Positions 1-5,182 of a stretch of DNA of 5,532 nt are shown here, one piece after another (the stretch's first letter is position 1; each line of letters starts with the position of its first letter). Source of the DNA: Candidatus Nomurabacteria bacterium (GTDB lineage Bacteria > Patescibacteriota > Saccharimonadia > Saccharimonadales > Saccharimonadaceae); assembly GCA_031262565.1 (NCBI GenBank), contig JAISHL010000081.1:1-5532 (forward strand), in the 5' to 3' direction. The position numbers and the translations under genes are program-made. The notes beneath the pieces were generated by a model. That model saw only the letters and a list, made by a program, of their open reading frames with translations, had not been told where the DNA came from and did no database searches.

Positions 1-1
1 C

Positions 2-1045
2 GCGAAGACGGTTGAAGATGCATTGAGACAGAAAAATATTGCGGTGGGCGAATATGATATGATTGACCCGAAAATTGATGCCGAGCTGGCGGATTCGATG
101 ACGTTTGTGAATATTCGGCGGGCGCGAATGGTGTCGGTGGTTGATACTCATGAGGAGAAGCGGGTAATTACGGCGGCTGGGTCGGATTCGAGCATGGCGA
201 GTGCGGCTGGTTTGGAATTATATCCAGAAGATATTGTAAAAAAGTCAACATCTAGCGGTGAAGATGCGGCGTTGGAGATGAAAATTACGCGCGCTAAGGT
301 GGTGAATTTGAGTTTATATGGGCAGGAAATGACTTTGCGGACGCAGACAAAAACGGTGGAAGATTTATTGAAAGAGAAGAGAATTGAGCTGGCGCCAGAT
401 GACACAATGAACGTGGACGGCGAAATGGAGATTTTTAGCCAGATGTCGCTGAAAATTTATCGCAATGGCATCCAGACGATCTCGGCAACCGAGGAAATTC
501 CGTTTGAAACGCAAGAAGTTCAAGATGATACAAAATATGTCGGTTATCGTGAAGTGCAGAACGCGGGCGCGAACGGCGTGAAGTCGGTAGTTTATGAGGT
601 GAATATGCAGAACGGTGAGGAGGTTGCGCGGACGAAGATTAGTGAGGTTGTTGTTGAATCGCCTGTTGCGCAGGTTGAAATTGTTGGCACGAAACCGCGG
701 TCTGTGCCGTGGACGGGTTCGGTTGATCGCGAGGCTTGGTTGCGCGAGGCGGGAATTGCGGAGTCGGACTGGGGCTATGTTCAGTATATTATTGAGCATG
801 AGGGGAGTTGGTGTCCTGTGCGCTGGCAGAATGATCGCGGCTGTAATGATCATGGCACGGTTGCGCCGTCGCGACTTGGTTACGGTATGTTTCAGGCGAC
901 CCCTGGCACAAAAATGGCGAGCGCAGGTTCAGATTGGCTGACGAATCCAGTCACACAAATTCGTTGGGCAAATGGCTATGCGGTTGGGCGATATGGATCA
1001 TGGGAGAAGGCGTATAATTTTAAGACGACAAAGGGTTGGTGGTAA
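2..1045 (+). CDS. DUF348/G5-domain cell-wall protein with C-terminal lysozyme-like domain (RpfB/YabE-like), 5' partial
   Basis: Probable secreted peptidoglycan-acting enzyme. The frame is open to the left edge: before the TTG at 23 it reads AKTVEDA, typical of a DUF348 repeat, so the true start and any signal peptide lie outside. Counting from that TTG as residue 1, there is the end of one ubiquitin-like repeat (to about 34), a diverged second (about 35-90), a clear third (about 91-148, with TKTVEDLLKEK at 109-119), a G5 domain (about 157-224) and a lysozyme-like domain (about 235-340). The last domain has IIEHEGSW (256-263), where E260 fits the catalytic glutamate by position, then YGMFQ, WLTNPVTQ, WANGY, RYGSW and a terminal GWW, the layout of APF/Rpf-type transglycosylases. 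C264 and C274 could form a disulfide. rsmA follows 34 bases downstream, as in rpfB-ksgA and yabE-ksgA loci. Domain calls are firm; the cleavage activity is inferred. Confidence 0.85.
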   Translation, partial: AKTVEDALRQKNIAVGEYDMIDPKIDAELADSMTFVNIRRARMVSVVDTHEEKRVITAAGSDSSMASAAGLELYPEDIVKKSTSSGEDAALEMKITRAKVVNLSLYGQEMTLRTQTKTVEDLLKEKRIELAPDDTMNVDGEMEIFSQMSLKIYRNGIQTISATEEIPFETQEVQDDTKYVGYREVQNAGANGVKSVVYEVNMQNGEEVARTKISEVVVESPVAQVEIVGTKPRSVPWTGSVDREAWLREAGIAESDWGYVQYIIEHEGSWCPVRWQNDRGCNDHGTVAPSRLGYGMFQATPGTKMASAGSDWLTNPVTQIRWANGYAVGRYGSWEKAYNFKTTKGWW

Positions 1046-1067
1046 AGACGGCTTGGCATGCTTTTTG

Positions 1068-1076
1068 TGATACAAT
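1068..1076 (+). promoter_or_regulatory. Extended -10 promoter of rsmA
   Basis: TG at 1068-1069, one base, then TACAAT at 1071-1076. No good -35 lies at 16-19 bases. Transcription would start about 7 bases after the -10, near 1083, which is the second of two consecutive ATG codons (1080 and 1083). The mRNA is therefore probably leaderless. This is inference from motif and spacing. Confidence 0.65.
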
Positions 1077-1079
1077 TTA

Positions 1080-1955
1080 ATGATGAAAAAGATGATTTTT
1101 GAACCAGAAATTCAGACCGATAAAAGCCTAGGGCAACATTTTTTGTTTGATCAGACTGTTTTGAGCTTGATTGTGGATTTTGCGGATGTTGAATCTGGTG
1201 ATACGGTTTTGGAAATTGGTCCGGGGCTGGGGACGTTGACGGCGGTTTTGATTCAAAAGGCTGGCGCGGTGGTGGCGGTGGAGTTTGATAAGGATTTAGC
1301 GGAAAAGCTCAAATCGTCATTGTCGGATTTATTCCGACAATCCAAAGATAAACTGGATTACCCGAACGAGTCGGGTAATGACAAGATACAAGATAATTTA
1401 CAAGTCATCAACGCGGATTTTCTGCAATTTGATCTGAACAATTTGCCGAAAAATTACAAAGTTGTGGCGAATATTCCGTATTACATCACGGCGAAAATCG
1501 TGCGAAAGTTGCTGACGGCGGAAAATAAGCCGAAATCCGTGACGTTATTGGTGCAAAAAGAAGTGGCGGAGCGTATCGCGGCGGACGCTGGCGACCTGTC
1601 GATTCTGGCGGTGTCGGCGCAGGTTTACGCGAAAGTTTCACTCGGACCGATCGTGGGGCGACAATTTTTCACTCCGCCACCAAAAGTTGATTCGCAAGTG
1701 GTCAAAATGGAACTTTACGAAAAAAGTTTGGTCGCCGATCTTGATGAAGCGGATTTTTTCCGAATTGTCAAAATGGGTTTTTCATCGCCACGCAAGAAAG
1801 TTTTGAAAAATTTGGCAGGCGGTTTGCATGTTGAGCCAGATAAAATCGCGACGATTTTTGCGAAGTTGAACATTTCTGAAAATGCGCGCGCCGAGGATAT
1901 TACGATTGAAAATTGGCGCGAAATCGTGATAAATTTGAAGGAGGAAAATTTATGA
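1080..1955 (+). CDS. rsmA: 16S rRNA (adenine1518/1519-N6)-dimethyltransferase RsmA/KsgA
   Basis: Dimethylates two adjacent adenines in the 3'-terminal hairpin of 16S rRNA using S-adenosylmethionine, late in small-subunit assembly. All family motifs are visible in 291 residues: SLGQHFL (16-22), the SAM-binding loop EIGPGLGTLT (45-54), the acidic end of strand 2 (E68), NADF (111-114), the catalytic NIPYY (131-135), FTPPPKVDS (197-205), and SSPRKKVLKNL (235-245) in the C-terminal domain. Between the helix after E68 and the next strand (NLQVINADF), residues about 80-101 form an insert absent from relatives I can recall, such as B. subtilis and E. coli KsgA. It is encoded by the palindromic element at 1316-1382. 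The start may be the second ATG at 1083, given the promoter position. There is no Shine-Dalgarno. The gene ends in TGA, overlapping the next ATG. Confidence 0.97.
   Translation: MMKKMIFEPEIQTDKSLGQHFLFDQTVLSLIVDFADVESGDTVLEIGPGLGTLTAVLIQKAGAVVAVEFDKDLAEKLKSSLSDLFRQSKDKLDYPNESGNDKIQDNLQVINADFLQFDLNNLPKNYKVVANIPYYITAKIVRKLLTAENKPKSVTLLVQKEVAERIAADAGDLSILAVSAQVYAKVSLGPIVGRQFFTPPPKVDSQVVKMELYEKSLVADLDEADFFRIVKMGFSSPRKKVLKNLAGGLHVEPDKIATIFAKLNISENARAEDITIENWREIVINLKEENL
1316..1382. repeat. Double-hairpin palindromic element inside rsmA (REP/RPE-like)
   Basis: Two 29-base half-units in inverted orientation (1316-1344 and 1354-1382) flank a 9-base spacer. Each half folds into a hairpin with a 9-bp perfect stem and a 5-base loop: ATTGTCGGA/TCCGACAAT (1319-1327/1333-1341) and ATTACCCGA/TCGGGTAAT (1357-1365/1371-1379). 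The second half, reverse-complemented, matches the first at 20 of 29 positions. Both halves share the flanks GTCATT and AATCCA, while their inner stem bases differ in a compensated way. The ends GTCATT and AATGAC form a terminal inverted repeat. The layout resembles REP-type palindromes found in many genomes and the coding-region palindromic elements of Rickettsia; that kinship is inference. The element is read through in frame and supplies about 22 extra residues of RsmA. Confidence 0.8.
1937..1944 (+). promoter_or_regulatory. Strong Shine-Dalgarno deciding the start at 1952
   Basis: GAAGGAGG lies 7 bases upstream of the ATG at 1952, inside the last codons of rsmA. It fixes the start of the following gene and suggests coupled translation. 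It contrasts with the leaderless-looking starts elsewhere in the window. Confidence 0.85.
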
Positions 1956-2386
1956 ACAATCAGCCACAAATTTTAATCACCAACCAATACGCCAACCCGC
2001 GAAAAGGGTTAATCTGCGGATTATTGGGCGTGAGTTTAGTGATCGCCATGACTACATTTGTAATGAGCATCGGCAAACTAAGCGAGGCGACAGGTCAGCC
2101 CGCCGCGAGCTTGGTGCTTATGGGATACTTTTTATTCTCCTCCTTGCCGATAGTCGCGATAATCACGGCGTTTTTCGTCGGGCTGAAGAGCAAATATAGA
2201 AGCGCAAACGTGATGCGGTTCATGGTGGCGCTCGGCGTTATCTTTATTCTATTTTCGTGTTTTTTGTTCCTCATGGGAGAGCTGGCATTGTCGCTGCCGT
2301 TGTTTATAGTAACTGATGCATGCGTTATGACTACTATCGTTTTGCTCGTGATCAACTTGTCGCGCATGAAGCGATTGACGTATTAA
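1952..2386 (+). CDS. Small four-helix integral membrane protein, function unknown
   Basis: I do not recognise a named family. The 144-residue product has a short polar N-terminus, then four hydrophobic segments at about 19-40, 52-77, 89-109 and 112-135, and ends in a basic tail (SRMKRLTY). The charged loop KSKYRS (79-84) after helix 2 and the basic C-terminus suggest both face the cytoplasm by the positive-inside rule. I chose the ATG at 1952 over an upstream in-frame ATG at 1913, because 1952 has a perfect Shine-Dalgarno at 7 bases and its ATG overlaps the rsmA TGA as ATGA. The gene is therefore co-transcribed with rsmA and probably translationally coupled to it. Nothing in the sequence links its job to rRNA methylation. 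It resembles the small multi-pass proteins often labelled DUF4190-like, but that is only a loose impression. Confidence 0.8.
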   Translation: MNNQPQILITNQYANPRKGLICGLLGVSLVIAMTTFVMSIGKLSEATGQPAASLVLMGYFLFSSLPIVAIITAFFVGLKSKYRSANVMRFMVALGVIFILFSCFLFLMGELALSLPLFIVTDACVMTTIVLLVINLSRMKRLTY

Positions 2387-2403
2387 GATAATTATGATAC
2401 TAT
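2375..2403 (+). promoter_or_regulatory. Promoter of the zinc-ribbon gene, -35 and extended -10
   Basis: TTGACG (2375-2380), a 17-base spacer, then TACTAT (2398-2403) preceded by TGA at 2395-2397. This is the best-formed plus-strand promoter here. The -35 overlaps the last codons of the upstream membrane gene. The expected start point is near 2410-2411, at or next to the ATG, so the transcript is probably leaderless. Confidence 0.75.
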
Positions 2404-2410
2404 ATTAGAC

Positions 2411-2686
2411 ATGAGCGAGAGATATTGCAATACCAAGCATTGTAAAAATGCTAATAATAGTAAAAAATACAAGCGTCCTGATAAAAATGAGACTGAAAAT
2501 GGCTATTGCGACAGGGCGAATAAAATTCTTTATTTTACTAAGGAGCTTGCTAAGACTGCAATGTATAACCAGTGGCAGTATAATCGAGAAGTTGGGCGTT
2601 TGCCGATACGAGTTTACAGATGTGATTTTTGCGGTGGTTGGCATTTGACGAGCAAATGCATGAGAGATGGTAAAAACGGCGACTAA
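2411..2686 (+). CDS. Small Cys/His-rich putative zinc-ribbon protein
   Basis: This 91-residue protein carries six cysteines (6, 11, 33, 71, 74, 83) and two histidines (10, 78). The C-terminal [15 protein letters not shown] (69-83) matches a CxxCGxWHLTS pattern I recall from small uncharacterised bacterial and phage proteins. C71, C74, H78 and C83 are plausible zinc ligands, possibly with C33. The middle (about 37-60) looks like a helix that would pack on the ribbon. The N-terminus is polar and lysine/asparagine-rich, with no signal or membrane segment, so the product is cytoplasmic. A good promoter ends 7 bases before the ATG and there is no Shine-Dalgarno. The stop TAA (2684-2686) overlaps the ruvB stop on the other strand. 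Role unknown; nucleic-acid binding is only a guess from the fold type. Confidence 0.8.
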   Translation: MSERYCNTKHCKNANNSKKYKRPDKNETENGYCDRANKILYFTKELAKTAMYNQWQYNREVGRLPIRVYRCDFCGGWHLTSKCMRDGKNGD

Positions 2687-3690
2687 CTTTTATTTTGTAT
2701 GTGTCGCACGGCTTTCGGCGTAACTTTTCGTCCGCGTGGCGTGCGCTCAATAAAGCCGATTTGTAAGAGATACGGCTCGTAAAAATCTTCAATCGTTGTC
2801 GCTTCGTCGCCAGTTAGCGCCGCGATTGTATTAAGCCCAACGGTGTGGTCGCCATAATTTTCATATATCGCCGTTAGCATCTGGCGATCGGCAGGGTCGA
2901 GTCCTAATTCGTCAATTTCCATCATCATCAAGGCTTTGTTAGTCAAATTGTCGTCAATAATCCCGTCACCATTCACGTCAGCAAAATCGCGAACACGTTT
3001 CAAGAGGCGATTGGCGATGCGTGGCGTTTGCCGAGAGCGTTCAGAGAGAGATTTTGCCGCTGTGTCGGAAATTTTCGTTTGCAAAATATTCGCCGAGCGA
3101 GTAATAATTTTTTGAATATCATCTGGACTATAAAATTCCAAGCGGTAGAGATGACCAAAACGATCGCGCAGAGGTGCCGCCAGACTGCCTGTTCGCGTTG
3201 TCGCCCCGATCACGGTGAACTTCGGCAAGTCCAAACGCACTGACCGCGCCGCAGGTCCTTTGCCAATCACAATATCCAACTTGAAATCCTCCATTGCGGA
3301 ATATAAAATCTCCTCAACCGCGCGACTTAAACGATGGATTTCGTCAATGAAAAGCACGTCGCCATCGTTCAGATTCGTCAAAATAGACGCAAGATCGCCA
3401 GCTCGCTCAATCGCTGGGCCAGCGGTAACTCGCAGTCCAACGCCCATCTCATTCGCGATTACGCCAGCCATGGTGGTTTTGCCAAGTCCTGGTGGCCCAT
3501 AAAGTAGAACGTGGTCGATCGGCTCGCCACGCTTTTTCGCCGCGTCAATCGCCAATTTTAAATTTTTCTTCAAACGCTCTTGTCCGATATATTCTGAAAA
3601 ATGCGTCGGTCGCAGGGAAACTTCAACCTTAATTTCCTCGGGCGTCGGCTCGTCGGGCAGGGTCGGTTCAACTAATCTTTGAATTGCCAT
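2683..3690 (-). CDS. ruvB: Holliday junction branch migration helicase RuvB
   Basis: ATP-driven hexameric motor that, with RuvA, moves Holliday junctions during recombinational repair. The 335-residue length is normal. Visible in order: the N-terminal [11 protein letters not shown] (27-37), Walker A GPPGLGKT (65-72), [16 protein letters not shown] (90-105), Walker [10 protein letters not shown] (113-121), sensor 1 GATTRTG (162-168), PLRDRFG (173-179) with R175 as the expected arginine finger, sensor 2 PRIANRLL (223-230), and the winged-helix end [13 protein letters not shown] (309-321). All key residues are present. ruvA and ruvC are not adjacent in this window. The start is the ATG at 3690, with an extended -10 ending only 6 bases upstream and no Shine-Dalgarno, which suggests a leaderless message. 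The gene is convergent with the zinc-ribbon gene, sharing four bases, and divergent from the tRNA genes. Confidence 0.98.
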   Translation of the reverse strand: MAIQRLVEPTLPDEPTPEEIKVEVSLRPTHFSEYIGQERLKKNLKLAIDAAKKRGEPIDHVLLYGPPGLGKTTMAGVIANEMGVGLRVTAGPAIERAGDLASILTNLNDGDVLFIDEIHRLSRAVEEILYSAMEDFKLDIVIGKGPAARSVRLDLPKFTVIGATTRTGSLAAPLRDRFGHLYRLEFYSPDDIQKIITRSANILQTKISDTAAKSLSERSRQTPRIANRLLKRVRDFADVNGDGIIDDNLTNKALMMMEIDELGLDPADRQMLTAIYENYGDHTVGLNTIAALTGDEATTIEDFYEPYLLQIGFIERTPRGRKVTPKAVRHIQNKS

Positions 3691-3696
3691 GTATAT

Positions 3697-3705
3697 ATTC
3701 TATCA
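3697..3705 (-). promoter_or_regulatory. Extended -10 promoter of ruvB
   Basis: On the minus strand this reads TGATAGAAT: TG, one base, then TAGAAT (3697-3702). Six bases separate it from the ruvB ATG, so the start point would fall on or next to the A of ATG. I found no -35 at normal spacing. Confidence 0.65.
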
Positions 3706-3713
3706 CGAAAATA

Positions 3714-3722
3714 TGATACAAT
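3714..3722 (+). promoter_or_regulatory. Extended -10 promoter of the tRNA-Arg gene
   Basis: TGATACAAT: TG at 3714-3715 and TACAAT at 3717-3722. The start point would be near 3729, leaving a leader of about 14 bases for RNase P to remove before the tRNA at 3743. No good -35 is visible. It faces away from the ruvB -10, with 14 bp between the two hexamers. Confidence 0.6.
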
Positions 3723-3742
3723 TAGTCTGGCGTTTCTAAAAT

Positions 3743-3817
3743 GCCCCCATAGCTCAATGGATAGAGCTGAGGACTTCTAAGCCTATGATAGTTGTTCGAT
3801 TCAACTTGGGGGTACCA
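3743..3817 (+). tRNA. tRNA-Arg (anticodon UCU), CCA encoded
   Basis: Reads AGA codons. The acceptor GCCCCCA (3743-3749) pairs fully with TGGGGGT (3807-3813), followed by A and an encoded CCA. The D stem is GCTC/GAGC (3752-3755/3764-3767). The T stem AGTTG/CAACT (3790-3794/3802-3806) closes the loop TTCGATT. The anticodon loop CTTCTAA (3774-3780) carries TCT at 3776-3778. Oddity: the anticodon stem (3769-3773 with 3781-3785) has only three Watson-Crick pairs. Both its outermost pair (G-A) and the pair next to the loop (A-G) are mismatched. Confidence 0.9.
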
Positions 3818-3821
3818 AATT

Positions 3822-3851
3822 TTGCCGTCACGACTATATGTGTGGTAAAAT
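3822..3851 (+). promoter_or_regulatory. Promoter of the CAU tRNA gene
   Basis: TTGCCG (3822-3827), an 18-base spacer, then TAAAAT (3846-3851) with TGG at 3843-3845. The start point would be near 3858, just before the tRNA at 3861. It begins right after the first tRNA, so the two tRNAs need not share a transcript. Confidence 0.55.
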
Positions 3852-3860
3852 TGAAATGCT

Positions 3861-3936
3861 GGGGGCGTAGCTCAGGGGTTAGAGCAGTCGGCTCATAACC
3901 GATTGGTCGTTGGTTCGATCCCAACCGCCCCCACCA
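3861..3936 (+). tRNA. tRNA with CAU anticodon: elongator Met, or Ile2 if lysidine-modified
   Basis: The acceptor GGGGGCG (3861-3867) pairs perfectly with CGCCCCC (3926-3932), followed by A and an encoded CCA. The D stem is GCTC/GAGC (3870-3873/3882-3885). The anticodon stem GTCGG/CCGAT has one G-T wobble, the loop CTCATAA has CAT at 3894-3896, and the T stem GTTGG/CCAAC surrounds TTCGATC. It is not the initiator: the first base pair is intact and the three consecutive G-C pairs of initiator anticodon stems are absent. Elongator Met and TilS-modified Ile2 cannot be separated from sequence alone; I favour Met slightly. Confidence 0.9.
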
Positions 3937-3960
3937 GAAATTATTTTGAAAACTATTATT

Positions 3961-5046
3961 TTAATTGTTATATACGATATCAGGTATAACTTCGTCGATT
4001 ACATTCCAAGTGTTTGGGTCGCTAACATTAAGCCCGAAGCCGATGCCGTGCTCTTTGCGATCTTTGAAATTATTAACGAAGATTCTATCGCCAGAGTAAT
4101 CGCGCGTTATATTAAAACCGCCACCATATTCATCTAGATGATGTTCTTTATATTGATTAAATTGCTCGACGGCGCCGTTAATTTGCTCAAACATTGCTTT
4201 TTTCGACTCATCATCTGGCACAACAATAGAATTTTGAACGAAAGATTGATTTGCCTGTAAACCTAGAATAAATAATTTTTTATCTGCCATGGAAAGATCA
4301 ACCCATCCAGCGTCAACATACCCGTCTTCGCGATTGCTAACGCCAAGATCATAACGTCCCAAATGAACAGAAATTGTATATTCATCGCCTGTCGCATTAG
4401 TTAAATATTCAAATTGATTTGGCATAGTAGCGACCATATCCCCGCCAATTGATTGAACTAAACCGTCTTCGTCTTTAATTGCCACGGAATTTATAATGTA
4501 TGTGCCAGGCTTATTCACGGTATTATTTTCGCTAACTGTGCGATAATCGCTGCCAGCTTGTTCGTAGTCGGCACTTTCATAATAACGATCGCCCTCCGCC
4601 ATTGTGTAGGTCATATGAAATAGCGACTGTTTATTCTCCAAACCTTTTTCATATTCTCTATCATCAACTGGCAGGCTTTCGATCGATGCAGACAATTCGC
4701 CTTGAAAAATATCTTCCTCGGAAAGCCCTTCGTCTAGGTATGGAATTGTGTCAGGTATGGAAGTGGCGGAATGAATTTTTCCGTCCGAGCCCAAATCTTG
4801 CAGGCGCTTATTTTTATTGTTGCATGATGCTGATGCAAATACGCCAATTGCTATTGAGGCAATAGTGGAAGCCACAATAGCGTTTCTAACAAATTTGTTA
4901 TGTTTGGTGGCAGGTTTCTTAGAATTTTTCTTAGCTGATTTAGGTATAGCGTATTCAACAATCTCATATACATCAATTGGTTCGCCAGTATTAGCAATAC
5001 AAGCGTCAATTTTCATACCTCTCTTTATTAACACGGTATTTTTCAT
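3961..5046 (-). CDS. Membrane-anchored extracellular protein of unknown function
   Basis: I do not recognise the family. The 361-residue product has a soluble N-terminus of about 50 residues ending in a lysine-rich stretch (KKNSKKPATKHNK, 39-51), one hydrophobic segment at about 54-74, then C75 and a long polar, acidic domain. Positive-inside charge places residues after 75 outside the cell. C75 follows SAS, a poor lipobox, so lipidation is unlikely. The C-terminus has TRDYSGDRIFVNNFKDRKEHGIGF (key residues T314, R315, D320, R321, G334-G336, W347), which recurs in the gene upstream on the same strand. The start at 5046 has AAGGAG 12 bases upstream, slightly far; an in-frame ATG at 5016 is possible. 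A strong promoter and a palindrome precede it. Its end lies 24 bases from the CAU tRNA, convergently. Confidence 0.8.
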   Translation of the reverse strand: MKNTVLIKRGMKIDACIANTGEPIDVYEIVEYAIPKSAKKNSKKPATKHNKFVRNAIVASTIASIAIGVFASASCNNKNKRLQDLGSDGKIHSATSIPDTIPYLDEGLSEEDIFQGELSASIESLPVDDREYEKGLENKQSLFHMTYTMAEGDRYYESADYEQAGSDYRTVSENNTVNKPGTYIINSVAIKDEDGLVQSIGGDMVATMPNQFEYLTNATGDEYTISVHLGRYDLGVSNREDGYVDAGWVDLSMADKKLFILGLQANQSFVQNSIVVPDDESKKAMFEQINGAVEQFNQYKEHHLDEYGGGFNITRDYSGDRIFVNNFKDRKEHGIGFGLNVSDPNTWNVIDEVIPDIVYNN

Positions 5047-5058
5047 ACTATCTCTTAA

Positions 5059-5064
5059 CTCCTT
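5059..5064 (-). promoter_or_regulatory. Shine-Dalgarno of the 5046 gene
   Basis: AAGGAG on the minus strand, 12 bases from the ATG at 5046-5044. The spacing is longer than ideal but no better site serves this start. Confidence 0.5.
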
Positions 5065-5076
5065 AAAACACTAACA

Positions 5077-5092
5077 TTTAATATGTATTAAA
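5077..5092 (-). promoter_or_regulatory. Operator-like palindrome at the 5046-gene start point
   Basis: A perfect inverted repeat, TTTAATA, two bases, TATTAAA. It touches the last base of the -10 hexamer (5092-5097) and covers the predicted start point near 5085. The position suits a repressor site. It is AT-only in its arms, so chance occurrence is possible, and no regulator is identified. Confidence 0.4.
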
Positions 5093-5120
5093 GTTTAGCA
5101 CAATACGTAAAAAATGTCAA
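5092..5120 (-). promoter_or_regulatory. Consensus-like promoter of the 5046 gene
   Basis: On the minus strand: a perfect TTGACA (5115-5120), a 17-base spacer, then TAAACT (5092-5097) preceded by TGC. The predicted start near 5085 gives a leader of about 39 bases with a Shine-Dalgarno. It lies in the 136-base gap between the two minus-strand genes, so the downstream gene has its own transcription even if read-through occurs. Confidence 0.8.
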
Positions 5121-5182
5121 GCATTATGCAATAAAAGGTTAAATATTGCGATCAAAAGCGCTATTTTGGTAAAAATGTGCCA

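Noticed and set aside
365..853. Minus-strand open frame within the wall-enzyme gene
   Set aside because: Arg/Asn/Leu-rich translation without domain-like features, antisense to a gene with clear domains; a shadow frame.
1053..1058. TTGGCA as a -35 for rsmA
   Set aside because: Only 12 bases separate it from TACAAT, too short for a normal sigma-70 promoter.
1319..1379. The rsmA hairpins as a terminator or attenuator
   Set aside because: Neither hairpin is followed by a T-run, and the reading frame continues intact through conserved RsmA motifs.
1913..1951. Upstream ATG extending the membrane protein by 13 residues
   Set aside because: It lies within rsmA and no Shine-Dalgarno at suitable spacing precedes it, whereas the ATG at 1952 has a perfect one at 7 bases.
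3215..3502. Plus-strand open frame within ruvB
   Set aside because: Antisense to the Walker A and Walker B regions of ruvB, with no promoter or ribosome site; a shadow frame.
3937..3960. AT-rich gap between the CAU tRNA and the convergent gene as a terminator
   Set aside because: No GC-containing stem is present; only weak A/T complementarity.
4822..4833. Lipobox at C75 of the 5046-gene product
   Set aside because: SAS before the cysteine lacks the usual -3 leucine, and the preceding N-terminus of about 50 residues is too long for a standard lipoprotein signal.
5154..5167. AAAAGCGCTATTTT as a terminator after the partial gene
   Set aside because: The AGCGCT core has no loop and the A/T flanks do not pair cleanly; not a usable intrinsic terminator.
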